Of a stretch of DNA of 64,000 bases, positions 9,093-18,713 are shown piece after piece. Below the pieces are notes generated by a model that was not told where the DNA came from, did no database searches, and saw only the letters and a list, made by a program, of their open reading frames with translations. The position numbers and the translations under genes were made by a program. The stretch is from Acetobacter sp. 46_36. GTDB lineage: Bacteria > Pseudomonadota > Alphaproteobacteria > RF32 > CAG-239. The stretch is from NCBI GenBank assembly GCA_001917135.1, contig MNTT01000016.1, positions 473,599 to 537,598 on the forward strand. Reading direction: 5' to 3'. Each line of letters opens with the position of its first letter. Positions within the stretch are counted from its first letter, which is position 1.

Positions 9093-11246
9093 ATGCACAG
9101 AGGCAGGCTGACATCGGTTCTGCTGCGGAGTGCAGCCCTGTTCTGGACAGGGGTGCTTATGCTCCAAACAGCGGAAGCAGCAGACATCGGCTTAAAGATT
9201 TCGGCAGAGAAAAACTGGCTGTCGTGGGGCGATTATATCCTGGGACAGGATATGAAGAGCGGGCTTGAACGTCTGGGCTATTCGGTACAGCCGGCGTATA
9301 TGGACAATTTCTATCCTTCCGGCGCCGAGAAGAGTCCGGTTGACATTTATATGCACGGTTTTGTTCCGTTCAATCCGCCGGTGAATCCCGGCAAGATAAA
9401 CGTGCTGTATCTTTATTACCCGCTGGAAACGGCGAATATGGATAAATTCAAAAACCTGAAACACACGGCAGAACCGGACTGGATGTCGTTACAAACTGAA
9501 CTATGGGACTTTCAGCTGGCAGCGGTCGCCTCGCCGGGATATCAGAAAAAACTGGAAAAGTTCGGCATCAAAACGGTTTTTGTGCCGCAGTTTACCGACC
9601 CGCAGAAGTTTTTTTACGAATATGATAAGAACGCGGCATACGACATTTTGTTTGTCGGGCGGCCGGGATACGAACGCATCAGCGCCTTATGGGCGATGGA
9701 AAACGGATTTGACGTCGCCCTGTTCGGCGAAGGCTGGGAAGGCAAAGCGCCGGCGGAAATGGTCAAAGGCACCTACATTGACAACAAGGAGCTGCATAAA
9801 TATTATGCGTCGGCAAAAATCGTCCTCAACGATACACGCGCGGATATGAAACAGGCCGGTTTTATCAGCAACCGCGTTTTTGACGTCACGGCCAGCGGCG
9901 GTTTTCTGATTTCAGACTATATGCCGGAAATAAAGGAATTTTACGGCGACAGCATTCCGATGTTTAACAGCAAAGAGGAATTGAAGCAGCTGCTGGAGCA
10001 TTATCTGGCACACCCGGAAGAGCGCAAAGAAAAAGCCAGACAGGCACAGGAAATCACCCTACGGCATTTTACCAACGAGGCAGCGGCAAAGACAATTATG
10101 GATGCGGTACAGGAACTGCGGGAAAATACGGAGGAGGAGAGCACGACCAAAGCGGGCAGCGTACAGATCGGGGAAAGCAAGACGAACGGTACTGCGACCG
10201 AAGCGGGCGGCATATCGGACGGAGAAAATAGTATTGCGGACGAAGACGGCAATTTCGGCAGCAAAAACGGTTTGGACTACAACAAACTGGCCATTAAAAG
10301 CCCATGGGAAACGACGGCACGCAACATCGGCGAATACTGGCTGGAACTGGATTTGGAAGACGGCCTGCGGCAAAGCGGATTTGAGGTGCGCAATTATTAT
10401 TTTAACCGGCAGTTTTATCCCGACGACTTTTATGACAATGCGGGCAACCTGCTGTATATGCAGTTCAAATACAATCAGACAGATTTTGAAGATGAGCGCA
10501 AGAATCGGATTATGTACCTTTATTTTCCGACGGAAATTCCAGATACGGCAAAATTTAAAAATACCAAAGACGTTTTTCAATATAACACAGATGCTTCGCT
10601 TAATGACGAATTGCAGTATTTTGACCTGATTGCCACGCCGGCCAAGGCGCTGCTGCCGGAATTGCGCAAGAAAGGCCATAAGGCCGTGTTTGTACCGCAA
10701 TTTACAAATCCGGAAAAGTTTCGTCCTGAACCGGATACTGCGCTGCAAAGCGAACTCCTGTTCGTCGGTTCGCCGTGGTATGAACGCGTCAGCGTTACCT
10801 ATGCGGTTGAATACGGCTATGATATTGCGGTTTATGGGCTGAACTGGCGGGGTAAAATCCCAGACAGGTTTATCCGGGGCGATTATGTTGACAATAATAT
10901 GTTAAACAAATATTACGCTTCGGCAAAAATTGTCCTTAGCGACCATCCTGATGACCTGGCGGCAATGGGGCTGGTCATCAACCGGCTGTATGATGCCAGC
11001 GCTGCCGGGGCTTTTATCATTTCCGAATACAGTCCGTATATTGAAGAGATTTTCGGCGACAGCATTCCGATGTACAAAGACAAAAAAGAGTTCAAAATAT
11101 TGGTTGACTATTATCTGGCCCATCCGGAGAAACGCAGGGAAAAAGCGTTGCGGGCAAGGGGAATTACGCTCCACGGCTATACCAACAAAGCCGTTGGGAA
11201 ACAGCTAAAACAACTTTTTGACAATATCGGCAGGAGCAAAAGATGA
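9093..11246 (+). CDS. Exported protein with two tandem CgeB-like glycosyltransferase domains
   Basis: A 717-residue protein with a signal peptide (residues 1-30, ending ...TAEAA) and two homologous halves, about residues 31-345 and 395-715. Each half carries the order FVPQFT(D/N)P, LFVG.P.YER, a Y(I/V)DN..L.KYYASAKIVL(N/S)D box, R..D..A.G.F(L/I)IS(D/E)Y, and GDSIPM....E...L...YLAHPE.R..KA. These are hallmarks of CgeB / GT1-like C-terminal domains. The halves are joined by a Gly/Ser/Thr-rich linker of about 45 residues. A signal peptide on a nucleotide-sugar-type enzyme is unusual, since such donors are cytoplasmic, so these may be binding rather than transferase domains. It overlaps the next gene by 4 nt. 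Confidence 0.75.
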   Translation: MHRGRLTSVLLRSAALFWTGVLMLQTAEAADIGLKISAEKNWLSWGDYILGQDMKSGLERLGYSVQPAYMDNFYPSGAEKSPVDIYMHGFVPFNPPVNPGKINVLYLYYPLETANMDKFKNLKHTAEPDWMSLQTELWDFQLAAVASPGYQKKLEKFGIKTVFVPQFTDPQKFFYEYDKNAAYDILFVGRPGYERISALWAMENGFDVALFGEGWEGKAPAEMVKGTYIDNKELHKYYASAKIVLNDTRADMKQAGFISNRVFDVTASGGFLISDYMPEIKEFYGDSIPMFNSKEELKQLLEHYLAHPEERKEKARQAQEITLRHFTNEAAAKTIMDAVQELRENTEEESTTKAGSVQIGESKTNGTATEAGGISDGENSIADEDGNFGSKNGLDYNKLAIKSPWETTARNIGEYWLELDLEDGLRQSGFEVRNYYFNRQFYPDDFYDNAGNLLYMQFKYNQTDFEDERKNRIMYLYFPTEIPDTAKFKNTKDVFQYNTDASLNDELQYFDLIATPAKALLPELRKKGHKAVFVPQFTNPEKFRPEPDTALQSELLFVGSPWYERVSVTYAVEYGYDIAVYGLNWRGKIPDRFIRGDYVDNNMLNKYYASAKIVLSDHPDDLAAMGLVINRLYDASAAGAFIISEYSPYIEEIFGDSIPMYKDKKEFKILVDYYLAHPEKRREKALRARGITLHGYTNKAVGKQLKQLFDNIGRSKR

Positions 11247-12280
11247 AGAAAAAATATGCAATACTTTTCTGTTTTTTAATCGCGGCTGTCGGCATTGCTG
11301 GCTATGCCTTGCGGCGGCAGGAAAGGCATCCGGGACAAGCTACAGCGGCGGCACAAGTTGTTGCGAAAAATGCAGAAAATACTCACAACAAGACGGGTTC
11401 TGCCCCGGATGTTTCAGCAGTCCGCAAAATTTATATTAATGTCAACTCTATCAAAATTTCGCCGTTTTTCCGCGATATGCAGGAGTTGGCTCAAGCATTG
11501 CGCAAGACGGGAACCGAAGTTGTCCTGTCGGGAAAAGGTTCTTTTGCAACCGGAGATTTTAACCTATATGCCGCAGACAATATAGATAATCTCCCCGAAG
11601 TTGCCGACAGAAACGCCATTAACGTCTTATGGCTGCCGATGGTTCAGGGCTCTGACGACGCTGCGCGTCTGCGGCCGTTTGACGTGGTAGTCGTCAAAAG
11701 TATGGCGGCCTTCGGGCATCTGAAAGCAATTAACGTCCGGACAGCTTACATTCCGGACGCGATTAACATAAAAAATCCGGCAAACCGCCGACCAAACAAC
11801 AAGGCAATGTTTTACGGCGACAACCGGGGATTTTCGCTGCCGCTTTATCTGGCGGGGCGTGCCGACATGAGCGTTGACGTATATGGCAAAGGGTTTGAAA
11901 ATGTCTGGCCGACTGACGAGATTATGCCTGATGCACCGCAGCCTGAAGATTTCCAAACCTATTCTGCGGTTTTGCTTGACCAGAGCGACGAAGCGGTACG
12001 GGACGAGCTGGTATCCCCGCAGGTTATTGAGGTGATTGAAAACGGCGGGCTGCCCTATCTCCGCTTTAACAGCGGCATTTACAAAATTTTCGGGGAAGCA
12101 TTGCCGATGTACGGCAATGTGCAGGAATTCGCCGCCGGCCTGCGGGAACTGGAACAAAATCCGGCTCTGGTTCAGCAGCGCCGAGCCGCCTTGCGCGAAA
12201 CGGCGAAACAATGGGACAGTGTTTCACAGGCGCAGAAATTTGTGGAAATTTTTGCGATTATGCAGCAAAAAAGGCGGTGA
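11243..12280 (+). CDS. Exported CgeB-like protein, single degenerate domain
   Basis: A 345-residue protein with an N-terminal hydrophobic segment (residues 5-22) and an Ala/Gln-rich stalk to about residue 55. The remaining domain resembles one half of the preceding protein: IYINVNSIKISPFFRDM at its start, a central VDVYGKGF, then ENGGLPYLRFNSGIYKIFGEALPMYGNVQEF, which parallels the A.G.F(L/I)IS...GDSIPMY box. The YYASAKIVL box is not clear, so it is more diverged. It overlaps the upstream stop by ATGA, implying translational coupling. Shared export signal and fold suggest that both act together at the envelope; the actual activity is unknown. Confidence 0.7.
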   Translation: MKKKYAILFCFLIAAVGIAGYALRRQERHPGQATAAAQVVAKNAENTHNKTGSAPDVSAVRKIYINVNSIKISPFFRDMQELAQALRKTGTEVVLSGKGSFATGDFNLYAADNIDNLPEVADRNAINVLWLPMVQGSDDAARLRPFDVVVVKSMAAFGHLKAINVRTAYIPDAINIKNPANRRPNNKAMFYGDNRGFSLPLYLAGRADMSVDVYGKGFENVWPTDEIMPDAPQPEDFQTYSAVLLDQSDEAVRDELVSPQVIEVIENGGLPYLRFNSGIYKIFGEALPMYGNVQEFAAGLRELEQNPALVQQRRAALRETAKQWDSVSQAQKFVEIFAIMQQKRR

Positions 12281-12300
12281 TAACAACCGCCTTAAATTTT
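12271..12300 (+). terminator. Terminator overlapping the stop codon
   Basis: Stem AAGGCGGT (12271-12278) / ACCGCCTT (12286-12293) followed by AAATTTT. The left arm includes the last codons and stop of the CgeB-like gene. It can also serve the convergent S66 peptidase gene. Confidence 0.7.
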
Positions 12301-12340
12301 GCCCGAATCATTTTTTCTGGCGTTTTTTCCGAAGCCGTTT

Positions 12341-13321
12341 TTAATTCCGGTACGACAGGCGCCCGTTTTCCAGCTTTGCGGTTCCGCCGAGAGGAATCGT
12401 CAGCAGCGGCGCGGAATGCCCGAAGTCCACATTAGCCAAAATCGGCATATCCTTTAATTCGGGTTTGGTGTTGAGAATAAACTCCAGCCCCTCGCGGGTA
12501 ACCTGCGAACCTTTTTGGAAACGGCCGATAACAAGGCCTTTGACGTTTTTAAAGTCATCCTGATAAATCAGCGCCTGCAAATTGCGCTCAAAATCCGCAA
12601 GCGGACTGCTTTCGGTATCCTCAACAAAAAGAATTGTATCGGCGGCAAACCGCGGACGGTAAGAAGTACCGAGCAAGAGGTTAAACGTGCCCAGATTGCC
12701 GCCGATTATCGTACCTTCGGCAAAGCCGGCGCGAATATTCCAATAGCCCTCATTCGCTTCAAACTCGCGCTTGTCCTGGTCCAAAAACCATAAGTCGTCG
12801 CTCCAAATCTGCGAGGGTTCCACTTCATCACGACCGTCGGTTACGAGCATTTTTACAAAATGTTCAAACGTATAGTCGCAGCCTTTCTTCATCCCGAGCG
12901 AGCTGAAATGCGGCCCATAATAGGTTACCAGCCCGGTCTTGGCGAGAATGGCATTTTCCAGCGCCGTAATATCGGAAAAGCCGCAGAATATTTTTGGATT
13001 TTGGCGTATCAGCTCATAATCCAGATGCGGCAGGAGCTGGTTGGAATTGGCACCGCCGATAATGGTCATAATGCCTTTCACACTTTTGTCGGCAAATGCA
13101 GTATGAATATCGGAGATGCGTTTTTCAACGGAACTTGAGCCCATATAATCCCAGTTTTCATCCACCGCATTCGGGGCAAAAACAACCTCCAGGCCTAAAC
13201 TTTCCAACCGTTCGCGCGCTATTTCACGTACATCTTTGCCGATAATTTTTACGCCTCTGGCCGGTGCAATGACCATTATCTTATCGCCCTTTTGCAACCG
13301 TTCGGGAATAATTTTCTGCAT
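12341..13321 (-). CDS. S66 family peptidase (LD-carboxypeptidase / MccF-like)
   Basis: A 326-residue cytoplasmic serine peptidase. The N-terminal KGDKIMVIAPA, the nucleophile elbow GFSDITALENA (Ser about 116), the middle TIIGGNLGTFNLLLGTSY and the late VDFGHSAPLLTIPLGG with the catalytic His are diagnostic for family S66. Members either recycle murein tetrapeptides or, in the MccF branch, cleave toxic aminoacyl-nucleotides. The long NEGYWNIRAG segment resembles the MccF branch, so immunity or detoxification is as likely as cell-wall recycling. It starts 9 nt after the rnj stop, and its ribosome site GGAG overlaps the rnj TAG stop, so it is coupled to rnj. Confidence 0.88.
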   Translation of the reverse strand: MQKIIPERLQKGDKIMVIAPARGVKIIGKDVREIARERLESLGLEVVFAPNAVDENWDYMGSSSVEKRISDIHTAFADKSVKGIMTIIGGANSNQLLPHLDYELIRQNPKIFCGFSDITALENAILAKTGLVTYYGPHFSSLGMKKGCDYTFEHFVKMLVTDGRDEVEPSQIWSDDLWFLDQDKREFEANEGYWNIRAGFAEGTIIGGNLGTFNLLLGTSYRPRFAADTILFVEDTESSPLADFERNLQALIYQDDFKNVKGLVIGRFQKGSQVTREGLEFILNTKPELKDMPILANVDFGHSAPLLTIPLGGTAKLENGRLSYRN

Positions 13322-13330
13322 TTTTTTCTC

Positions 13331-15037
13331 CTAAAAAACTGTTACGCTGTAAACTTCCTTATCGTCGCCTTCGTCATCTTCGTCTTCTTCCCAATGCACC
13401 TGAAGCATGGTAACGGGCTTAATGTCCGTGGCATTGAAGACGCGACGACGTATCTGGCCGCGGATGTAATCTTCCGCCGCGTTGCGATGCGGATGTTCCG
13501 CCAGGCGCCGTTCAATCAGCGGCCGAACCTTCTGCATAATTTCCTCGTGCAGGACATACCATTCGTTCGCCTCCAAAATGTCTATCGAATCAAACTGCAG
13601 GGATTTTAATTCATAATCACGGCTGATGACGGCGGAAATAAACAAAGTGCAGTTATACATAATGCGGCGGCGGTTTTTAATTAATTCCGAGCCAAGCGAT
13701 ACACTGCGCCCGCGGTCGACTCCCATAACTTCCGCCGGAACCTGCTCAACCATTTCGATTTTTCCGTTTTGATACAGGCAGACATCGCCGTTCTGTGCAG
13801 AAAAAACATCTTCCACGCCGCAGCTTTTGGCAAAGCGTTTGTGTTCGCGGATAAATTTCTTGTCGCCGTGAACCGGCAGGACAATTTTGGGATTCAACAG
13901 TTCGTACATTGCCTGCAAATCTTTTTTGCAGGCATGGCCGGAGGTGTGCACCAGATAATCTTCTTCGGTTACAAGGTTGACGCCCTTGGCGAGAATTTTT
14001 TCCTGCAAGCGCTCAATTTTATCCTCATTGCCGGGGATAATCTTGGATGAAAAGATAACGTTATCTTCCGCGCAAAGCTTAATATGTTTGCTTTCATCAT
14101 TGGCAATCAGCGTCATGGCGCTGCGATAGTTGGCCTGAGAACCGGTACAGATATACAACGCCTTATCGGAAGTTATGCCTTCAACCTCGTCTATTGTATG
14201 AATTTCAGGATATTCGGTCAAATATCCGCACTGGCGGGCGATTTTGACGTTGGTTACCAGGCTGCGCCCGGCAAGCACCGGCGTCCGGCCGGCTGCCCGC
14301 GCCGCCAGCATCAGGCTTTCCAGCCGCATAATGTTGGATGCGAAACAGGTGGCAACGATGCCCCCCTGCATTTCGGGAATTATCTTTATCAAATTTTGCC
14401 GCACTTCTTCTTCGCTGGCCTGAGGTTCGTCCACCATAACATTAGTAGAATCGCAGACGAAAATGTCAACTCCTTCGGATGCAGCGCGCTTTAACGATGC
14501 AAAATCGGTTTTGACCATTGACAGTTTATTGTCATCAAAGCGCCAGTCCGTTGCATGCATGATGTTGCCATACGGCGTTTTGATAAACAGGGCGGAGGTT
14601 TCGGGAATCGAGTGCGCAATCGGAATAAATTCAACTTCAAACCCGTCTAATTTTACTACCGGCTCCTTGTTTACCGATACCAGAGGAACAATGTCCTGAA
14701 GCTTATATTCGCTCAGGCGTTCCTTTACCAGACCCAGTGAAAAATCGGTGCCGTACACGGGGCATTGCAGCGCAGGCCATATTTGGGCGATGGCGCCGAG
14801 ATGGTCTTCATGCCCGTGGGTGATAAACAGCCCCAAAATATCATTGCGGTAATTTTCCAGAAATTCGGGAGACGCATAGCACATATCCATACCGGGAAAA
14901 TCATCATTCAAAAAACCGTAGCCGGCATCTACGACTATCAGTTTGCCGTTGGCTGCATACACAAACATATTCATTCCGATTTCATCGGCACCGCCCAGCG
15001 GCAGAAAATATATTCCCTTCTTCTTAAAATCATTCAT
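13331..15037 (-). CDS. rnj: Ribonuclease J
   Basis: A 568-residue metallo-beta-lactamase / beta-CASP ribonuclease. The zinc motif HGHEDH is at residues 74-79, the second-metal region is HSIPETSA and HATDWRFDD, and the beta-CASP part carries CTGSQANYRSAM and HTSGHACKKDL. The length and the C-terminal domain match RNase J, which does 5'-3' exonucleolytic and endonucleolytic RNA maturation and turnover. Its position after birA matches Alphaproteobacteria, where coaX is often found between them; here only 21 nt separate birA and rnj and coaX is absent. Ribosome site AAGGAA lies upstream of the ATG. Confidence 0.95.
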   Translation of the reverse strand: MNDFKKKGIYFLPLGGADEIGMNMFVYAANGKLIVVDAGYGFLNDDFPGMDMCYASPEFLENYRNDILGLFITHGHEDHLGAIAQIWPALQCPVYGTDFSLGLVKERLSEYKLQDIVPLVSVNKEPVVKLDGFEVEFIPIAHSIPETSALFIKTPYGNIMHATDWRFDDNKLSMVKTDFASLKRAASEGVDIFVCDSTNVMVDEPQASEEEVRQNLIKIIPEMQGGIVATCFASNIMRLESLMLAARAAGRTPVLAGRSLVTNVKIARQCGYLTEYPEIHTIDEVEGITSDKALYICTGSQANYRSAMTLIANDESKHIKLCAEDNVIFSSKIIPGNEDKIERLQEKILAKGVNLVTEEDYLVHTSGHACKKDLQAMYELLNPKIVLPVHGDKKFIREHKRFAKSCGVEDVFSAQNGDVCLYQNGKIEMVEQVPAEVMGVDRGRSVSLGSELIKNRRRIMYNCTLFISAVISRDYELKSLQFDSIDILEANEWYVLHEEIMQKVRPLIERRLAEHPHRNAAEDYIRGQIRRRVFNATDIKPVTMLQVHWEEDEDDEGDDKEVYSVTVF

Positions 15038-15058
15038 CTTTTTATTATTCCTTTTTTT

Positions 15059-15787
15059 TTACATAAACAAGTCGCCGGCGACAATCCTTTCTATCCCCTC
15101 CCCGGTTTTCAGCATCAGATAGCCGTTGTCGTCAATAGTCAGAAATTCTCCGGTTTTTACAGCCGTTTCGGTTTTGACGCTGATTTTCTGCCGGCAGTTC
15201 AACGCCAGACCGAGCCACCGTTCTTTCAGCGGAAGAAAGCCTTTCCGGCGGTACTGTTCAAGGTCTGACGCAAATTTAGTCAGATAATAATGCAAAAATT
15301 CAATACGGTCAAGCATTATCCCATTTTCTTTTAACGAACCGGCTTCATAGCCTGTTCCGGACAATTCGGGCGCCGCGGCGACATTGACGCCGATACCGAC
15401 GGCCCACAGGCTGCCGCAAATATTTTCAAGCAATATGCCGGAAAGTTTTTTTCCGCCTAAAAAGACATCATTCGGCCACTTTATCCGCACATCGCTTTGC
15501 GGCGCAATTTCCTTTACCGTTTCAGCCAGACTTAAGCCGATGAGACAGACATAACGGCTCAGCTCCGCAGCCGGAATGTCCAGGCTGAAAGTTAAATAAA
15601 GGTTCCCCTCTATTTCCTGCCAGCCGCGGCCGCGCCGCCCCCGCCCCCCGGTCTGGCGTATGGCACTTAAAGCGACAGACCTGCCGGACGACGGTACCAG
15701 CCGCTTTATTTCGTCATTCGTAGAACCGGTGCTTTCAATCTCATACCAATCCCACAAAGCAATTTTTTCTTTATAAACCGGAAGCAT
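15059..15787 (-). CDS. birA: Biotin--[acetyl-CoA-carboxylase] ligase
   Basis: A 242-residue ligase without the N-terminal DNA-binding domain of E. coli BirA, so it should ligate biotin but not repress. The biotinyl-AMP loop is TGGRGRRGRGW (46-56), followed by LYLTFSLDIP, the central IKWPNDVFLGGKKLSGILLE and WAVGIGVNV, and a short C-terminal SH3-like domain. It attaches biotin to carrier proteins such as AccB. GGAG lies 8 nt before the ATG. It is 59 nt downstream of the NuoN-like gene in an apparently continuous operon. Confidence 0.95.
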   Translation of the reverse strand: MLPVYKEKIALWDWYEIESTGSTNDEIKRLVPSSGRSVALSAIRQTGGRGRRGRGWQEIEGNLYLTFSLDIPAAELSRYVCLIGLSLAETVKEIAPQSDVRIKWPNDVFLGGKKLSGILLENICGSLWAVGIGVNVAAAPELSGTGYEAGSLKENGIMLDRIEFLHYYLTKFASDLEQYRRKGFLPLKERWLGLALNCRQKISVKTETAVKTGEFLTIDDNGYLMLKTGEGIERIVAGDLFM

Positions 15788-15846
15788 AAACTCATCTCCT
15801 AAACCGAAAATACCAATTCCGAACTAAACAATTGCATCTTTTCCGC

Positions 15847-17271
15847 CTATAATCCGACGACATAAAACATATCCTGCAACAAGTGAAACAAGCCGTACGG
15901 ATTAAATGAAACAAAAACGATGCACAACATACAGAACATAGTATACAGCAGAACGGTTTTATTTTCCGCATCAAATATTTTGACCTTATGCTCAAAATAG
16001 GCGGTTTTTATGATTTCCAAATAAGCTTTCGCCAGAACGAGGAGAAAAAGCAAAATAATCCCCAAGCTGACATAACAGCCATTTTTCAGAAGTTCGGAAA
16101 CAGCGCCAAGCTGCCCCGTAAACCCGGCCAACGGAGGCAGCCCTATCATGGAAAACAGGCTGACCAGAAGCGCTCCGGTTGTATACGGGCGGGTTTCAGC
16201 AAGACCGGACAAAGATGTTGTTGCCGCCAAATACTCGCCATGACTTTTCAGGCTGTAAAAAACCAGATAGCCGCCGTTCAGGCTCAGCGTATAAACAAAA
16301 AGGTAAACAAACGCGGCAAAGTCCGTTTCAATTCTGAAAAAAGACAGCAGGAGAAGCACAACCCCGAAATGATACATTGAACTGTATGACATTATACGAT
16401 GCAGATTTATTCTGGCATTAGCACCAACGGCGCCAAAGATGGCGGACAACAGGGCGAATCCGACATATACCGGCGCCAGCGCCGCTTTATACGGGGCGAG
16501 AAGTTCTATGTTCAGTTTAATAAATGCTCCCCACAGCGCAACGGGCACAACCAAGGCAAAGTAATGGCTGACCGGCAGTATCCCCCTGCCGGCCTTGTCT
16601 TCCGCCATTATATGAAACGGCGCAATGCCAAGCGAATATAAAAAGGGGACGACAATTGCCACCGCCGCCAAAAACAGAGGAAGAGAAGCCGTATTTCCAG
16701 AAAACAACGCATAAAGTTCCGAAAAATCGACCGCTCCGTCCTGTATATAATTCAAGAACCCGAAACCGGCAGCAAAAATAAGGACAATCACAGCCGATAC
16801 GCCCATATACCGCACGGCGGCCTCTGACGGCAGCTTTTCATAGCTGATGCCAAGCAGGCGGTAGTTGATGAAAATCAGAAGTATATAGCAGAACAGCAGC
16901 GCCACCAGATTAGATGCAGCCAGCAACAGATCTATGCCTATCAGTGCGCAAAGGACTAAAACGTAGTATCTGCAACCTGTCCGGTTTTCGACGGAAAACC
17001 AGGCTGACGACAACCCAAGCATAATATATGCCAAGAAGCCCGCCAACAGGCTGAACAGCAAAGTATAGGCATCATTTGCAAAATAAAGCGGGCTAAAAGT
17101 CTTATCGTAAAAAACAATGTTCCAGAATATGGACGCCAACAGCCAAAAACGGGATACCCGGGCATAAAGCCGCGCCGATTCATATGAGAGCATATACAAT
17201 ATGCCCAGGTGTACAATCCCCATCAACAACGACAATTCGGGAAGCGTATAAACAAGCTGGTGCAAAATCAC
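15847..17271 (-). CDS. NuoN-like proton-channel family membrane subunit, divergent
   Basis: A 474-residue protein with about 14 membrane helices, in the nuoN position before birA. The discontinuous-helix region reads GIAPFHIMAEDKAGRGILPVS, matching the PFH-W-PD-x-GAP-PVS block of NuoN, and GLPPLAGFTGQL is a strong NuoN-type motif. By eye the TM5 glutamate is missing (LLFCYILLIFINY) and the lysines of TM7 and TM8 are replaced (LYSLGIAPFH, ALVVPVALWG). The start was moved to a GTG at 17271: AGGAG sits 8 nt upstream, overlapping the TAG stop of the NuoM-like gene. Upstream in-frame codons lack a ribosome site. It may be part of a non-pumping or modified complex I. Confidence 0.8.
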   Translation of the reverse strand: MILHQLVYTLPELSLLMGIVHLGILYMLSYESARLYARVSRFWLLASIFWNIVFYDKTFSPLYFANDAYTLLFSLLAGFLAYIMLGLSSAWFSVENRTGCRYYVLVLCALIGIDLLLAASNLVALLFCYILLIFINYRLLGISYEKLPSEAAVRYMGVSAVIVLIFAAGFGFLNYIQDGAVDFSELYALFSGNTASLPLFLAAVAIVVPFLYSLGIAPFHIMAEDKAGRGILPVSHYFALVVPVALWGAFIKLNIELLAPYKAALAPVYVGFALLSAIFGAVGANARINLHRIMSYSSMYHFGVVLLLLSFFRIETDFAAFVYLFVYTLSLNGGYLVFYSLKSHGEYLAATTSLSGLAETRPYTTGALLVSLFSMIGLPPLAGFTGQLGAVSELLKNGCYVSLGIILLFLLVLAKAYLEIIKTAYFEHKVKIFDAENKTVLLYTMFCMLCIVFVSFNPYGLFHLLQDMFYVVGL

Positions 17272-17282
17272 GTCTTTTTCTC

Positions 17283-18713
17283 CTAAAATACAAACCACAA
17301 CGGCTTAAAAAACGAAAAGAACAATATCAACAGGCAGCCAATATAAACGGCAAAATGGAGATTGGGCAAATCCGCCCCCAGAATACAGGCTGACGCTGCG
17401 TTGCTTTTGTCTTTCATCCGATACAATTCTTCCAACAGCGACAACGCCACCATAAACAAAGACAGCATTACCATTATTCCCAAAATCAGGTTATAGTTAA
17501 ATATTTCGGAAATAATGAGAAAATTGTTCCAGAACAGCGACGTTACCGGCAGCCCGATACCGGCCAGAACAAACAGGGACAGGCATTTTGACGTACGGGG
17601 CATATAGCATAAAATTCCGCCGGCACTGTATATCCCGAGCTCTTTTTTCTGATGTTCAATATGGCTGATGAGGAATGACAGCACCGTTACAATAATAATA
17701 TAGGAAAACAACGAATAGCCGATATTCTGCGTCAACACGTCCGTCGGCAGAAATACGCTGGTCAGATAAAGCAGGTAATAAACTGTCGTATAGGCAAAAA
17801 GTTTGTAGCGGATATCTTTATGGCTGAGGCTGACCAGCGAGATAAACAACATAGTTACAATGCAGACAATCTCAAAAACCGGCGCATATACGGCTATGGT
17901 CGCCGGCACACTGTTAGGCCAAAAGCGGATAAAGCCATACAGCCCGACAAGCGGAATCAGATTGCCGACCAAAAATACCAACGGATTTTTCAGACTGGCA
18001 TTGATTGACGATATCCAGTAATGGAACGGCCATATCGGCAGCCGGGAGATAAAAGCGAGAAAGATGCCGAGCCAGACACAGTATTCCGTACAGCCGTTCA
18101 GCTCCAAGCGACCAGCCGCATTCAGCGGAACATTATCCCCGTTGAAATTATACATTGTCAGAACTGCAACCAGCAAAAGCAGCGCACCGATAAGGTTATA
18201 GAGGCTGAAACGGATTAAAACCGTTTTTTTGCGCTGGCTTCCATAGGTACTTATCAAAATAATCAGAGGAGCTCCGGAGGCGGCAAAAAAGATATAAAAA
18301 GACAGAATATCCGCGGCAACAAAATAACCGTTTACAAGGCTGACAAACAGCAGTTCTGACGCTATCAGCGTTTTGGAACGTTCCGTCCGGCGGCGGTCCA
18401 AACAAAGTTCTGCAATCAGAAAAGCCATATTGACGCTCAAAATCAGCAACAGGGAAAAAATATCAGCTCCCAGACTAATCTGAACCGGCGGAAAATCAAA
18501 CCAGGAGAATTTCTCCATCAGCTGCAGCCCCGTTTTTTGCATATCAAACAGGGAAAAGCCATATAAAACCATGCCGACATTCAGCATCAGGCTTAAAATG
18601 GAAACGTTATATACGTTTTCGGCCGCATAATTACGGTCGTTCTTGGCGGTCAGGGCAAAAAACGACCCTGCCAAAGGAATTATTACCAACAACAGCAACA
18701 CATATGAACTCAC
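17283..18713 (-). CDS. NuoM-like proton-channel family membrane subunit, divergent
   Basis: A 476-residue protein with about 14 membrane helices, in the nuoM position. The region FISRLPIWPFHYWISSI aligns with FAVKMPVVPLHGWLPDA of NuoM, and YGFIRFWP with its YG-LRF. The conserved TM7 lysine is Arg here, the TM8 lysine region reads VGNLIPLVGLYG with no lysine, and the TM5 glutamate motif FFFFWE aligns with FYIFFAASGAP with no acid. The fold is preserved and the reading frame intact, so this looks like functional change, not decay. It overlaps the NuoL-like stop by 4 nt and its own stop overlaps the ribosome site of the NuoN-like gene. Confidence 0.8.
   Translation of the reverse strand: MSSYVLLLLVIIPLAGSFFALTAKNDRNYAAENVYNVSILSLMLNVGMVLYGFSLFDMQKTGLQLMEKFSWFDFPPVQISLGADIFSLLLILSVNMAFLIAELCLDRRRTERSKTLIASELLFVSLVNGYFVAADILSFYIFFAASGAPLIILISTYGSQRKKTVLIRFSLYNLIGALLLLVAVLTMYNFNGDNVPLNAAGRLELNGCTEYCVWLGIFLAFISRLPIWPFHYWISSINASLKNPLVFLVGNLIPLVGLYGFIRFWPNSVPATIAVYAPVFEIVCIVTMLFISLVSLSHKDIRYKLFAYTTVYYLLYLTSVFLPTDVLTQNIGYSLFSYIIIVTVLSFLISHIEHQKKELGIYSAGGILCYMPRTSKCLSLFVLAGIGLPVTSLFWNNFLIISEIFNYNLILGIMVMLSLFMVALSLLEELYRMKDKSNAASACILGADLPNLHFAVYIGCLLILFFSFFKPLWFVF

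Noticed and set aside
8245..9114. Long minus-strand frame opposite the MFS gene
   Set aside because: It is His/Gln/Arg-rich shadow coding with no motif; the plus strand has a clear multi-helix transporter.
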